From Ctena decussata (Eukaryota > Mollusca > Bivalvia > Lucinida > Lucinidae): DNA of 64,000 nt. The translations under genes were made by a program, and so were the position numbers. The stretch covers positions 18,810,102-18,874,101 of the forward strand of contig OZ022501.1 in NCBI GenBank assembly GCA_963989385.1, in the 5' to 3' direction. How positions within the stretch are numbered: position 1 is the stretch's first letter; each line of letters opens with the position of its first letter. Below the pieces are notes generated by a model. The model searched no databases, was not told the origin of the DNA, and saw only the letters and a program-made list of their open reading frames with translations. This document shows, piece after piece, positions 22,203-34,135 of this stretch.

Positions 22203-22436
22203 TTAACCCATTGCATTCTGGGTATTTTTTGTCATCTGCTGAAATTGTCGTATGCATCAAAAATCAAGAAAATTTTGACAATATTGGTCTAACTACAATG
22301 TAACTCTTGTAGAAATGATATCTAGGCAGCAAACAGTTTGGATCTCAGATCAGGCTCCACATTTGAGGGGCCTGATCTGAGATCCAAACTGTTTGCCAAG
22401 ATATTCCTAAAGGGGTATCCCGAATGGAATGGGTTA
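22203..22436. mobile_element. MITE with AACCCATTGCATTC / GAATGGGTT ends
   Basis: It starts TTAACCCATTGCATTCTGGG and ends ccgaatggaatgggtta. The centre is a long hairpin: gtttggatctcagatcaggc, a short loop, and its inverse. Copies lie at 27926-28139 and, inverted, 47488-47716. TTAA at one or both ends of copies suggests piggyBac-type target use, which is inference. Confidence 0.8.
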
Positions 22437-22634
22437 CTTTTTTAGACCAGAGACCAGTTTTGGGGTATTATGCAAACAGTGCAGACCCAGTTCAGGTTCT
22501 ACACTGATTGCTTACAAGAATTTCTATGCAAATAATTAAATGAAAACATTCAACAGAAGCCTTTAAAACTAGAAATGGACTCATCCAACAGATAAGAATG
22601 GACAAGTACACTTATCAACAAAGGGTGAAAATGT
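22434..22634. mobile_element. MITE adjoining the previous one (GCAAACAGT..., AAAGGGT end)
   Basis: Text such as ttatgcaaacagtgcagacc and gcttacaagaatttctatgc matches the fuller copy at 39973-40203, which is flanked by TTAA. It abuts or shares the TTA with the preceding MITE. The central hairpin present in the other copy has been lost. Confidence 0.7.
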
Positions 22635-22969
22635 TATCCAAAAGACCAGAAGAGCAGAGGGTGGAACATGTGGTCCCCTATGATTGGTAGTCCAGCACAT
22701 AAACCACTACATTACCCCCACCCCTTATGTGACTTGAACAAAGTCTCTTTTGTCGTGAGACATAGATATTTAGAAAGACATATGGATCCCTGACTTTTCA
22801 TTTGTGTGCTCCTGAGGAATTTGCACTAGCTGTTATTATATGACTGAAAAGTCACCTTTGCATGAAGACAAAGATATTGTTTGATCCTTGTTATGTCACA
22901 CGAATCAAATAAAAGTCTCATCAGGGAGTTGATTCTCATGGTTTCTCAGTAAACAGTATTGGATAGACC

Positions 22970-23164
22970 TTAACGCCAAGTCCGTATTTAGCTTGTTCAT
23001 TAGGAAATCTTTTCTGAGCAAACAGTATAGCCCCAGCTCAGGCTGCTCCTTTAGGAGCAGCCTGATCAGGGTGTGCACTGTTTGCTAACATTGTCACATA
23101 CCTATCCTGATCAGACAATAAAACCTGTCTAATGGGAAGATGGACAAGTCTGTTTTTAAATTAA
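22970..23164. mobile_element. MITE with GCAAACAGT/ACTGTTTGC hairpin
   Basis: TTAA at 22970-22973 begins a segment whose centre is gcaaacagt, caggctgctcctttaggagc agcctg and actgtttgc (~23018-23090). The right end is probably near the TTAA at 23161. Outer sequence differs from the other families, but the architecture is the same. Confidence 0.5.
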
Positions 23165-23339
23165 GAGAGGTGTCTGCATATTTAGGCTAATTACAGTAAA
23201 TGGAAACAGTCATTTGTATTGTGAACTTACAAGCGCAATTGTTCGTCAAAAATGTGATTGTAATTGAATTTTGAATAAAGAAATGTTCCTGAAGAGTGTA
23301 AAAATATGACAATTTACCATAATGAAATTTTCTTTGCAG

Positions 23340-23716
23340 GAAAACTGATAAACTAGAGGACAGGCTGTTAGCAGATGACACAAACACAAATTTAATATGG
23401 CAGAGCGTCCAGACTTGTTTATGGATTTAGGCACACGGAAAAGAAAGAACGCTTATGATCGAACAATGTCCCTAGACAACAGCAGCTTCTCAGAGGAATA
23501 TGACAGAGTAGGCTCCCTTGAATCTCTGCGACTGTCTGTAGATCAGTTGTCACCGCAACATCTCTGGGCACATGGACAGCACATGCTGCAGAAGTCAAGG
23601 TCAGGTTGTAACCGAGGTCAAGGTCAGATGAAGGGCAGGATAGTGTACAAGAAGTTCCTGGTGTTGTCAAGTATTAAACGAAGGTCATGGCCATCACTTA
23701 GTCCAAGCAAAACTTG
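23340..23716 (+). CDS. Candidate first coding exon of an unidentified gene
   Basis: A splice acceptor with a T-rich tract (aaattttctttgcag, ending 23339) precedes the exon, and a strong donor GTGAGT follows at 23717. The ATG at 23397 has A at -3 and G at +4, and in-frame stops (tga, taa) lie just upstream within the exon, so the first 57 bases would be 5' UTR. It encodes 106 codons plus two bases (phase 2). The peptide begins MAERPDLFMDLGTRKRKNAY and is rich in Ser, Arg, Lys and Leu, with a basic serine context (RTMSLDNSS) that could be a kinase site. No domain is recognised. It has no membrane segment. Part of it (aaggtcaggttgtaaccgag) resembles the ggtcaaggtca words of nearby repeats, so recruitment of repeat sequence is possible. 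A further exon should lie downstream but was not found. Confidence 0.5.
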
Positions 23717-23720
23717 GTGA

Positions 23721-24020
23721 GTAAGCTTGTTGTGTTGGCTAGAGCCTTGCAAGTGACAATTGTTTCTAAACAAGTCTGTGACAAATTTGTCAGTACTACT
23801 TAATCAAGGCTCTATCCTGAATGGTGTAAAACATGCCGGAAGGTCTGTGCAATTAATGATAATTCTGACCTAATTTTTCTCATATTGGATAGAGGTTCAT
23901 TAAAACTGCCTATGTAAACATTTCTAATGACGGCAAAACCTTTTATTTCTTCTAATAAACGCATCCATCCATTGATTTTCCAATGAAACATGACAAAATA
24001 GGCTTAAGATCTCCAACATT
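23721..24020. other. Presumed intron sequence after the candidate exon
   Basis: No repeat or further exon is recognised; this is intron if the preceding exon is real. Confidence 0.35.
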
Positions 24021-24023
24021 TTT

Positions 24024-24640
24024 TATGCCCCCAGATCATATGATGCCATTGGCATTTAGTGTTTTGGTCGTGCGTATCTTTGTACGTTATTATGTACATC
24101 CGTCGGTTCATACATCTGTCCATACTTACATCTGTCCATACATATGTTATCCTGTTATTTTTGTAAGAGGTAGATTTTAGGGTTCCTATTATTGTAGCAA
24201 CTTGAAATTTAGTATGAGGGTTTATATGTATAAGAAAAAATTCAATACAAGAATATGTCAGACTCACGGTCCACTGACTTTGGACTTTGGCTTATTTTGC
24301 AAGGTTAAGGGTTTTGTAATAGGTAAGTTTTAGGGTACCCATTATAGTAGCAGCTTGAAATTTTGTATGAAGATTAATATCTGTAAGTAAAGCAGGGGTA
24401 TACAAGAATCAGGTCATGATGATCCATATGTCATGGTCCATTGACTACAGACTTAGGCTATATAATTTTGCAAGATTAAGACTTTTGTAAGAGGTTTTTG
24501 CAAGATTAAGACTTTTGTAAGAGGTAGATTAATTTTAGCAAATGAGGATTTATATCAAAAGTACAACAGGAATATACAAGACTCAGGTCATGATGATGTA
24601 TATATCTCAGTCTCAGTCCACTGACTTCATTTCAAACCAG
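24024..24640 (+). mobile_element. Helentron/HINE-like element, decayed TATGCCCCC family
   Basis: It follows a T run with TATGCCCCCAGATCATATGA; the second arm has decayed. A degenerate ATCCGTC/CATCTGTCCATAC tract (~24096-24142) stands in the GTCC position. Two or three core units with 'tagcaacttgaaatttagta' and 'actcaggtcatgatga' follow. No tail is recognised. Confidence 0.5.
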
Positions 24641-24714
24641 GTTCTGTAATACACAATACTTTCTATTTTGGCCATACAATGACTCTGTATTCAAATGTCA
24701 GGCAAGGGCTCTTT

Positions 24715-24835
24715 TATACAAGTCTACCTCTTTGAACCTAGTTATCCTTCAAGTGCCATTACCTTAATAAAAGCGCCAACTTCCTCAAGGCACTAGGCAG
24801 AGGCATATGTGAGTGTACTATGGACACATTACTAG
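24715..24835 (+). repeat. Dispersed repeat fragment (also at 50870-50965)
   Basis: The phrases ctttgaacctagt, aaggcactagg and a closing tgtggacaca/tatggacacat occur in the same order at both places. Class unknown. Confidence 0.45.
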
Positions 24836-24900
24836 TTTGCATTGATTTCCTAAAGTTTGTCTCAAGAAGGACATTAATAGGACTCATGAATTGCAGTGCA

Positions 24901-25123
24901 CCAGGGGCCAAATTTATGGTTGCTATGCTGTTGCTAAGGCAAAATTTCTATGAAGGAGATTCCTTACAACTATGAAATTTGCTCTGGAGGAACAGTCTGA
25001 GAAAGACTGTTCCTCCAGAGCAAATTTCATAGTTGTGGTTGCAGGGAACCTCCTTTGTGGAAATTTAGCCTTAGCAACAGAATAACAAACACTTAAGTCG
25101 GTTTATAAATATGGCCCCAGGGG
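24901..25123. mobile_element. Palindromic MITE, CCAGGGGCCA ends
   Basis: The inner arms are near-perfect: aactatgaaatttgctctgg faces its inverse across gaggaacagtctgagaaagactgttcctc. Outer arms ccaggggccaaatttatgg and its inverse at ~25100-25123 are imperfect. Superfamily unknown. Confidence 0.75.
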
Positions 25124-25326
25124 CATTTATTAGAGGAAATATGGTATTCATAACTTTCATTGGTCATTGGTGCTGGTTGATGGTGGGGGTGAGGGGGTTC
25201 GGGAGATGGGAGCTTCAAACTTCCATCAAGTACATGTAAGTTTCTGATTTGGCTCTGTTTTGTGATGAAGCTCAGACAGGCAAGACACAGCATTCCATAA
25301 AATTTTCGTTAAAGAGAACTCAGCTA

Positions 25327-25683
25327 AATAAGCGAGTTCGGAGTTCCGAGTTTCCGGTGGGACTGGAGGAGAAAGGTCAAAGGTCAAGTGTGGAAAATCC
25401 CATAGGTCATCATTACGTTTACCTGGTCAGTCGATATAAAATACCTTTTTTATAATTAAAATCATTGATGTGATTAAAAATTGTTTTCAACTCAGAGAAA
25501 ATGGTTAGCCACATTATTTTAGCAAGACAGAATAGACAGTGAATGTTTATAAATTGAAATGTTAGTCGATATGTTGGTGTGTTATTTGTTGCGTATACAG
25601 CTTTTGGCATCCGTGACCTCTGTCCCTCGAGAGCAAAATCTGAGGTTGCGCATGCGCAGTGCGGAACTCCGAACTCGTTTATT
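25327..25683. mobile_element. MITE-like element with AATAAGCGAGTTCGGAG ends
   Basis: Inverted ends are AATAAGCGAGTTCGGAGTTC and its inverse ending cgaactcgtttatt. A subterminal gcgcatgcgcagt lies next to the right end. It lies across the longest open frame in the window (25419-25961, minus), which makes that frame an unlikely gene. Confidence 0.6.
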
Positions 25684-26219
25684 GTCACTGAACCATCATC
25701 AATGCTTCCTCTGTCTAGTATTCTGATGCCCATAATAGGTACTCCAGATAAGACTAAGTTACGGATATATTTTTCAGGGATAATTTTCTGTATTTTTCCG
25801 TAAAAAAAGTTGTTACCCCTTAGTAGAACTGTCCCACAGAGAGGGTCTAATGAGTTACAACATGATTGTGTTTCATTGAGAAATAAGAAAATTGTATCAG
25901 AATCATTCTCAAAAACTCCTCTGCCTGGGGTACTAATGCCCATAATCACAGATGCAATCAATTGCTAAACCAGACACAGTTTGGAATTCCTCTTTATGAT
26001 TTCTAAGTCTGAAAGCCACTTGAGGAAATGTAAATTCAAATTGTTCTGAAATTGACTAAACCTGTAATGTTTTGACAAAGTGTTTTGACAAAGTGTTTGA
26101 ATTAGAGTAAAAAAGTTCAGTTGAATAGTTACCTTTTTGATGGAAGCAACTCCTTCTTAGTAGGGGTCAACTCTTTTAAGAGTACACACAATTTTTGGAG
26201 TAGACCATATCTCGGAAAA

Positions 26220-27600
26220 ATAGTGAGAAAAACATGAAGGTGGACCCTTACACTTTAGATATCCAGACACTGGAATTCTTTGATTTTGGACAAGTCTGTT
26301 TGTCCTATTATGCCCCTTTGAAAATTTTAGTATATGGAAATTGTGTCCGTTGCATAAATCTGAAACTATATGAGATATTTTCATGAAACTTGGTACAAAT
26401 ATAGAACATCATGAGACGACATGCAGAGAACAAGAACCATAACTCTGCCTAATTTTTTATGGAATTATGTCCCTTTATAAATTTTAGTATGGAAAGCATG
26501 TGATCCATAACTCTGAAACCACATGAGATATTTGTGCGAAACTTGGTAGAAATATAAAACATCATCAGACAAGGTGAAGAGAACAAAAACCGTAACTCCA
26601 TCTACACTTTTTACAGAATTATGCCCCTTTGAAAATTTTAGTATGGATTGTGTCCGTTGCATAAATCTGAAACTATACGAGATATTTTCATGAAACTTAG
26701 TACAAATATAAAGCATTATCAGACAATGTGCAAAGAACAAGTACCATAACTCCACCTACTTTTTTATGGAATTATATCCCCCCTTATTTTGTAAATTCAA
26801 GTATGGAAATTGTGTCCACTCCATAACTCTAAAACTATATGAGATTTTCGTGAAACTTGGTACAAATATAGAGCATCATGAGAAGACATGCAGAGACCAA
26901 GAACCATGACTCCACCTAAATAGTTAATGAAATTATGTCCCTTTGTAAATTTTAGTATGGAAATCGTGTCCACTTCATAACTCTGAAACCACATGAGATA
27001 TTTTTGCGAAACTTGGTAGAAATATAAAACATCATCAGACAAGGTGCAGAGAACAAAAACCGTAACTCCATCTACACTTTTTACAGAATTATGCCCCGTT
27101 GAAAATTTTAGTATTGAAATTGTATCCACTCCATAACTCTGAAACCACATATTTTTGCAAAACTTGGTAGAAATATAAAACATCATCAGACAAGGTGCAG
27201 AGAACAAAAAACGAAACTCCATCTACACTTTTTACAGATTTATGCCCCCCTTGAATATTTAGTATGGAAATCGTGTTTGTTCTATTATTTTACAACTGTA
27301 AAAGATATTTTCATCAAAGTTTGAAAAATATAAAGCATCATCAGACGATATGCAGAGAACGACAATTTATATGGAATAATGCTGCTTTGTAATTTTAAGC
27401 ATGGAAATGGTTTCAGGTCCATAACTTTTAAACCGTTATAGATGTTTTCATGAAACTTCGTATAAATATAAAGAACTATTAGGCAATTTGCAGAGAACAA
27501 GATTCATAACTCTGTCTACATTTTTGATGGAATTATGCCCCTTTGTAATTGTTAGTATGCAAAAGGTGTCTGCTCTATAAATTTAAAACTGTAAACTTAG
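26220..27600 (-). repeat. Orphan core array, ~155-160-bp period
   Basis: The phrase catcatcagacaagg or a variant recurs at about 26560, 26713, 26874, 27031, 27181 and 27336. Units also carry tgaaacttggtacaaatata and an 'aattatgcccctttg' phrase like those in the Helentron-like cores. No head or tail is recognised and the strand is uncertain. Short minus-strand open frames here are repeat-derived. Confidence 0.65.
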
Positions 27601-27670
27601 TGACATTTAGAGACTATGACCTTGCTTGGAAAGTGCTGGTGGCGGTATATACATTTTTGTCAAATCACTT

Positions 27671-27902
27671 ATGAGCCACAACATGACAAAACCAACAAAA
27701 TGGCATGTGTGCTTAGCCTAGAGTCAGATTAGCCTGTGCATCTGCCTAATCTGATTAGAGTCTTTGCTGTGTGTAGCTGAGGGTCTAAGCTAGCTCCATG
27801 CAAACATGGAAGACTCTGATCAGACAGGGGAGATGGCCAGGCTGAGCTGAGTCTTCGCTGAGCCCACATGTCATTCGTTGGTTTTGTTGTGTGGCTGCTT
27901 AT
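27671..27902. mobile_element. MITE family ATGAGCCGCGACA, copy 1
   Basis: Ends are atgagccacaacatgacaaa and its approximate inverse. The interior carries gactctgatcagac and aggctgagctgagtc, an inverted partner of the left half. Seven copies lie in this window (also ~40985, 45547, 47000, 51427, 54042 and 61687). Confidence 0.75.
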
Positions 27903-27925
27903 ATCTACTTGTTAAGCTGTAGTAG

Positions 27926-28139
27926 TTAAACCCATTGCATTCTGGGTAATTTTAGTCGTCTGCTGAAATTGTTGTCTGCATCAAAAATCAAGATTGGTCA
28001 AACTAACTCTTGTAGAAATGATGTCTAGGCAGTAAACAGTTTGGATCTCAGATCAGGCCACACAAACTTGTTGCCTGATCTGGATCCAAACTGTTTGCCC
28101 AGATTCCCCTAAAGGGGTATCCCGAATGGAATGGGTTAT
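27926..28139. mobile_element. MITE with AACCCATTGCATTC / GAATGGGTT ends, copy 2
   Basis: It has the same ends and central hairpin (gtttggatctcagatcagg.. and inverse) as 22203-22436, about 24 bp after the preceding MITE. Confidence 0.8.
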
Positions 28140-28439
28140 AAGCTTGCCTATGCGAAAGTACAGGAAGAGCTAAAGCAATTGTTATGACATCGGCATCAGT
28201 GTTGACATCTGCATCCCCATTGGTGTTGGCTTCCAACTTTGCATTACAGTTTTGATTAAGTTGAAGGTAAGCCATCCTGTATGTGGACAGTATGTTGACA
28301 TAATATTTTATGCTGCTTGTATACATAGACTTTCATCAGATGTAATTTCCAGGTAATCAGATCCATCTTACAGAAAACAGGTAAGTGATTCTGACACCAA
28401 GCATTACGCATATTTTTGAACAGGATTTTTGTTAACCAG

Positions 28440-28760
28440 AGATAGCTGTAAGAGTAGTTAAATCCAAAATCAAAACTAACCCAATCTAGAGAGTACCTAA
28501 GTATGTAAACCCAAAGTCATAGTGACCAAAACAACAGTTGAATCCAAAACATAATTAAAACCCACTATGTCTACAGTATCTGAAGAGTATGTAAATCTTT
28601 AAACTGCAAATCAGAATGACCAAGGGGTGACTAAACCCTTAAACTTGAAGTCAGAGTGATCAGGGAGTAACTTGAACTCTTATATTCAGAGTCACAGTCA
28701 CCCACAAAAACCCACAATCACCAGGGGCTACTGTCAAAATCCTTAAATCCAAAGAAACAG
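28440..28760. repeat. Degenerate short tandem repeat
   Basis: Words such as 'aaatccaaa', 'cagagtga', 'agtaact' and 'aaaccc' recur at irregular ~50-60-bp spacing. It is too diverged to define a unit. Confidence 0.35.
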
Positions 28761-29064
28761 AAAAACAATATGACAAGAAAAAAGAAGGGCTGAATTTTAA
28801 TTAGATTAAGTGAGACTGTCACAAAAATTTCTAGTAAGCCAGTCTTGATTTTTTTTGTTTTCAGGAAACAGGTATACATGTATTATGTTTTCGGGGGCCC
28901 ATTTTCAGTTCTTGTTTAGCACTTGAAATATGAAATTGGATGGAGAACTAAATAAATACTGGATGCTGAAAAATAATTGAGATTTGAAAATTAGCCACCA
29001 GAAGGGCAAAATTGATATCATATCTCACATCGTGAGACTTGGCATTTATGGAGCCTTGGTTGAA
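28761..29064. other. Unannotated AT-rich stretch
   Basis: No gene or recognised repeat. Confidence 0.35.
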
Positions 29065-29434
29065 GGTTGAATACCATACTAATCCTAATAAAAGCCCCTG
29101 CTTTAATTAATGCCCCATGCTTCAATTTTGATGATCATGCTATACTAACTTGCATGAATTCCTGTTAATTTCTTTGGATGAGTTAGCTCTCTGACATGGG
29201 GTCTACTCTTAAAGAAAAGAATTGCTTCTAGCAAATTCTTTTCTTTAAGAGTTGGCCCCTACTGAGAAGGGAGGCAAAAAATAATAGAGTTTTTTCTGCA
29301 GAAAGTATATCTTTCACCTCTACATTGTTTATTAGAAGTATTTTGGCATTTACTATACTTTAAGCTCTAAATAACACCTCCCTTTTGTAAAATGCAAACA
29401 CCCTGGGCATTTAATAGGATTAATATGGTATATT
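29065..29434. mobile_element. Palindromic element, ATACCATATTAATCC ends
   Basis: Outer ends are ataccatactaatcctaata and its inverse near 29420-29434. The centre actcttaaagaaaagaatt.. folds onto its inverse (29205-29260). A diverged copy lies at 33797-34135, with relics near 19115, 26155 and 38588. Confidence 0.65.
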
Positions 29435-29514
29435 TTGACTAGGTGGTTTGAAGAATTGCCCTTATGGCAGAATATGTCAGAACTAATGTCTGCTCTTGAA
29501 GCATAACAACAATG

Positions 29515-29660
29515 TTGTTACACATAAAGTGCAAAAAATGAAAATAGTTGAATTTGCAAACAGGATAGATCCAGATGGCGGCTCATAATGAGCCGCCTCA
29601 TCTGGATCTACAATGTTTGTCATTTAGTCTTGGAATTTTCAATATGATATGATTGTCTTC
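29515..29660. mobile_element. MITE fragment with GGCGGCTCATAATGAGCCGCC hairpin type
   Basis: The centre (tagatccagatggcggctca and its inverse) matches the full copy at 40654-40864. Outer ends are degraded. Confidence 0.65.
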
Positions 29661-30160
29661 AACAGTATTTTAATTGAACGCTTGCAGTGGCATACACCTT
29701 ATGAAACCGGCAAAACTGTGGGAGGTAATGAGCATACTATGGGTTCATTCCCAGGGACTGTGGCCTCATTACATAAGCACAACTGGACAAACAACATTAA
29801 TGAATATTGCAATTGAGGTTTCATGAATTTAATCATGTCTTGGTAGTATTCCATATTTGAGGTTAGAAAATCCTGTTTTCATATCTCCATGTATGGGTGG
29901 GCTTTTGAACAATGAAATTAGCACTTCTCCCTGAATCGTGAATCCAGTTGGAAGTTAAAGTTGGTGATGTAGATTCTGTAGATATATCATCTGACATTTA
30001 ATGTTGTCATTATATTGGGGCCTGAACCTGTAAAGATTATAACTCTTGGTCAGTTATTTTCTTCTAATCTGTCGCAGTTGTTTACCTTGCAACAACATGG
30101 ATACCAGCTATTACAAGGTCTGTGCCAATATAAAAACAGGTCAGAGTTACCATTAGACAT
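29661..30160. other. Unannotated stretch
   Basis: No gene or recognised repeat. Confidence 0.35.
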
Positions 30161-30257
30161 CCCAGCAGGCACATTAGGTTAAAATTACATCATACTGATG
30201 GCAATGCGATGTCATTACGTCGCATCAACGTCATTTCAAAGTCATATGCCTGCTGGG
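30161..30257. mobile_element. Palindromic MITE, CCCAGCAGGCACA ends
   Basis: Ends CCCAGCAGGCACA and TGCCTGCTGGG; the interior is a run of (a)acgtca-type words around gcgatgtcattacgtcgcat. CAT occurs on both flanks, a possible 3-bp target duplication. Related copies lie at 41437, 42655 (decayed), 46711, 51856 and 62804. Superfamily not determined. Confidence 0.75.
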
Positions 30258-30414
30258 CATCCCTTGCTTTTAGTACAGGGTAATTCTGTGATACTGACAC
30301 AGTACACCATATTTCTGCAGCTATAAAACAGACTTTGAAATGACCCCGAATTCTAGATCAGCTTTATGAAATTCTGCTGTAAGATGTTTTTATCCTCTGC
30401 CAAAATAAACTCAA

Positions 30415-30525
30415 ACATCTAGATCTGTCTTATAAGATGGATTTAGATTTAATACCAGAAATGCAGATGGATCTAAACTTTTGCGATTGTTTTAGGAGGA
30501 AAACCCCCCGTTTTATAACCCAAGA
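30415..30525. mobile_element. Palindromic MITE (TCTAGATCCATC centre), diverged copy
   Basis: It carries tctagatctgtcttataaga, a duplicated gatggatcta segment, and tgttttaggaggaaaacccc before a gttttataac end. Confidence 0.6.
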
Positions 30526-30654
30526 AATACAGTACCCTTAGCTGAAGGCTCTGAGGGAGTTAATAGGAAGTTCTGTGATCGGGCCTGCAATTCTACCAAA
30601 CTATAAAACTCTTTGTAACCAATAGATGGGGATGGATGGATGATACATTCTTTT

Positions 30655-30814
30655 CAACAGTATTTCAGTCATATCAGGATGATGGGAGAGTGACAATGAA
30701 GGGCTCGTGCAATGGAACCCCATTTACCATTGCAAAGATTTCCGCCAATGGGAATCGAAACGGGCACCGCTAGGTCAGCAGGCCAGCCCTTAACCCACTG
30801 AGCAGCCAGGGCTC
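30655..30814 (-). mobile_element. tRNA-derived SINE, inverted
   Basis: On the minus strand it starts ggagccctggctgctcagtg, followed by ggttaagggctggcctgctg and a B-box-like segment, then a body ending actgaaatactgttga. It matches the 19351 SINE and the copy at 39783. The minus-strand head is at 30814. Confidence 0.7.
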
Positions 30815-30964
30815 CTACAACAGATGGGGTAATTATAAGTTCTGCTATATAGCAACATGTTAACCTTTAACCTGCTGTAGGCAAGTGACAAGTTGCTCAA
30901 GGAAGCAGAGCAGAGAGGTGAGGGAGGAGGGGTGGGGGATGGGGGGTTGGTAAGCCAACTTAAG

Positions 30965-31085
30965 AGCTCACCAGGAGCAGTGGTGTGTAGTGGATAACTT
31001 GCTGGACAACCAATCCAGGGATAGCAGGATTGATCCCCATCTTCTCCATTCTTTCGGATGAACCTGAGTTCACTCACTCACTCAC
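30965..31085 (+). mobile_element. Possible second SINE type
   Basis: gtgtgtagtggataacttgc resembles an A box and ggattgatcccc a decayed B box ~35 bp later. The segment ends in a (CACT)n tract. The tail after a tRNA-like head would suit a SINE; there is no second copy in the window. Confidence 0.4.
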
Positions 31086-31534
31086 TTGAGAGCTTACCAG
31101 GACCGTAAAAATTCAAGTACACTCTTACACTCTATCAGTGGAGGTTCTCTGATACAGGAGGAAATGCACTTTCTACCAAGGAGACAAATTTTACCCTTGT
31201 TATTGATTGTTTCATATCATACCCCAAAATTATGTCAAAATGAGATGATTTTTCAGATACTGGTTTTTTGAGGGTCACCCTTACTTTGTTGATCATAATT
31301 TCTTGATCCATGTAAATCAGTTCTGGTGAAAAATATGAATCGATAACAAGGGTAGGCAGGATAGCAGTTACCTTGTTCCTGAAGAGCAATACACTGAGTG
31401 TTAATCTTTTGAAATTCTTTTAAGTTTTACAAGTATATGTAACAGTTCCCCTTTAACTGGTGTGATTGCCAGATTCTGAAGTATGTGATTCAAGTCACTT
31501 CCAACATAATGGCAGCCATTGTCTTGCTAAGGAT
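31086..31534. other. Unannotated stretch
   Basis: Short open frames on both strands, none supported. Confidence 0.35.
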
Positions 31535-33330
31535 TAAGTTTTATCATTGCATGCTGAACATTTTACACACATGTAAAGTTGTATCACTGCAAGCTGTATA
31601 TTTTCCACACATTTACTACTGAAGTTGTATCATGGCATTCTGAACATTTTACATACATGAGTACTAAAAATGTATTATTGCATGCTGAACATTTGACACA
31701 CATGAGTACTAAAGTTGCATTATTGCATACTGAACATTTGGCACAAATGAGTACTATAGTTTTATCATCAGATGCTGAAAAATTGACACATAAGAGTACT
31801 AAAGTTGTATGATTGCATCCTAACATTTTTGACACAGTTAGTACTAAAGTTGTATCATTGCGTGCTGAGTATTTGACACACATGAGTACTTCAGATGTAT
31901 TATTTGATGCACTTGTACTACTAAAGTTGCATCACTTCATGCTGAACATTTGACACAGATTGACACTCCTGTACTACTAAAGTTGTATCAACTGGTGCTG
32001 AACATTTGACATTTTACACACATGTACTACTAAAGTTGTCTCATTGCATGCTTAATACTTGACACACATGTGTACTGAAGTTGTATGATTGCATGTTGAG
32101 CACATGACACTTTTGTGTACTAAAGTTGTATCAGTTCCAGCTGAACAAATTTGACACACATGCACTACATAAGTTGTATCATTGCATGCTGAACTTTGAC
32201 ACACATGTTTAATATTGTATTGTTGCATCCTGTTTGATGTACATGTAGTACCATAGTTGTATCAGTTCACGCTGAATATTTGACACACAAGTAATGCTGA
32301 AGTTGTATCATTGACTGCTGAATTTTGACAAGTATACTGCTTAAGTTATTGTATCATTTGCTGCTGAATTTTGAAACACATGTACTACTACAGATACATC
32401 ATTTCATGCTGAACATTTGACACAAATATACTACTTGAGATCTATCATTGCATGCTGAATATATTACACATATGTACTACTAAAGTTGTGTAATTGCATG
32501 CTGAACATTTGACATACAATGCTCTACTAAAGATAAATCATTGCATCCTGAAAACATTTGCCACGCCTGTACTACTAAAGTTACATTATTCATGTTGAGC
32601 TTCTTATGCACATGTGCTACAAAAAGTATGCCATGGCATGCTGAATGTTTGACACACATGCTGCATTGCATGCTGCACATTTGAAAACAAACATTATACT
32701 TAAGTAATATCACTGCATGCTGAATATTTTGCACACACACACTTCATTGTATGCTTATTATTTGATGGACATGTTCTACTAAAGTTATATAATTGCATGC
32801 TGATTAAAAAGTGCATGTTGATTGTTTGACACAGTGTACTGTACTACTAAAGTTTAATCATAGCATGTTGAACATTTGATGCACATGTGCTACTAAAGTT
32901 ATATTATTGAATGCTGAACTTTTGACACAGGTTCTTCAGAAGTTATATCATTGCTTGCTGAAAGTTTTATACACATGATGTTCTACTAAAGTTTTATCAT
33001 TTCATGCTAGATATTTGACACACATGCACTATTAAAATTGTATCATTTCATGCTCAACATTTGACTAGCATACGCTTCTAAAGCGACATCAGCACATGCT
33101 TAGCATTTTATACACATATACTACTAAATCATATCATTGCATGCTGAGCATGGACATACTTTACTACTAAAGTATTACTATTGCATGCAGAACATTTAAT
33201 ACATCTACTATTAAAGTTATATCATTGCATGCTGACACATATGTACCATTTCATGCTGAAAATTTGATACACATGTACTACTAAAGTAAGATAATTGCAT
33301 GTATGCTTACAATTTTAGATATAATGTACT
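31535..33330 (+). repeat. ~46-bp satellite array
   Basis: The consensus reads attgcatgctgaacatttga followed by cacacatgtactactaaagt and tgtatc (46 bp). Roughly 35 diverged units with small length changes occupy ~1.8 kb. Minus-strand open frames here are products of the repeat (recurring LVLMCVK-type words). Confidence 0.85.
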
Positions 33331-33796
33331 TTCAAAGTTATATTCTGCTACTACTACATTTATAAATCACCATGAACAGCAGGATGATGGAAAACTGTGA
33401 CAGTTCCTTGCTGTGAAAGAAATTTGTTTTCTAAAGCTTTCCTTTGTCAGTGATTCAAACAAGACATCAGTGATAGATTTTTAAGGAATTTTCAGCCTTT
33501 GTGATATATGCTGATTAAACAATTTTGAAACAATCTCATCTTCATGGAAACCGCTTTGCCTAATAAATATATGCTCTGTCCACCACTGAGTTATAAATAC
33601 TTTATGGTGTCACAGAGCTTTGAGACAATAACTTTTCTTTCTAATTCTGGTTTGTCAGAGTAAATTGTTGCTCTCTAATAACCTCTCTATCCCAATCTTT
33701 GCTAATTTGCTTCCAAGAGGTCTTGAAGTAAACACATTTCCAGTATATACTGCTGGTCTCTTTGGAGAAGGAAGAAGAGAGTCAGTGACTTACCAT
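33331..33796. other. Unannotated stretch
   Basis: No gene or recognised repeat. Confidence 0.35.
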
Positions 33797-34135
33797 ACCA
33801 TATTAATCCTATTGAATGCCCCTGGGGGCATTGCATTTTGTTAATAGGGGCATCATTTAGAGCCCAAAGTGTAGTAAATCAACCACTGCGAAAAAAACTC
33901 TAATAAGCAATATAAAGGTGATGGGTATAATGTCAGAGGGAGTTTTGCCTCCCTACTCGGTAGGGGTCAACTCTTAAAGAGACCCCAAGAGGAGCAAATT
34001 CTTTCCATGTAGAGTATAACCCATTTCAAAGATGTACCTTAACAGGAATTCATGCAAGTTAATTTAACATTATTTTCAGAAAAGAGGCACGGGGCATTAT
34101 TAGAGCAGGGGTGTTGATATAGTATTTTATCTGGT
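33797..34135. mobile_element. Palindromic element, ATACCATATTAATCC ends, copy 2
   Basis: It starts accatattaatcctattgaa and carries taggggtcaactcttaaaga and 'caggaattcatgcaagttaa' shared with 29065-29434. It is more diverged than that copy. Confidence 0.6.

Noticed and set aside
25419..25961. 180-codon minus-strand frame, the longest in the window
   Set aside because: It runs across the boundary of an inverted-repeat element (25327-25683) and through both unrelated halves. There is no recognised domain. The part outside the element (25684-25961) could be looked at again, but nothing supports it now.
31584..32740. Cysteine-rich minus-strand frames
   Set aside because: They are translations of the ~46-bp satellite; the recurring LVLMCVK words follow the repeat period.
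31535..33330. CRISPR-like regular repetition
   Set aside because: Repeat units are contiguous and diverged with no unique spacers, and the sequence is eukaryotic in character. The same holds for the 54-bp array at 6955-9850.
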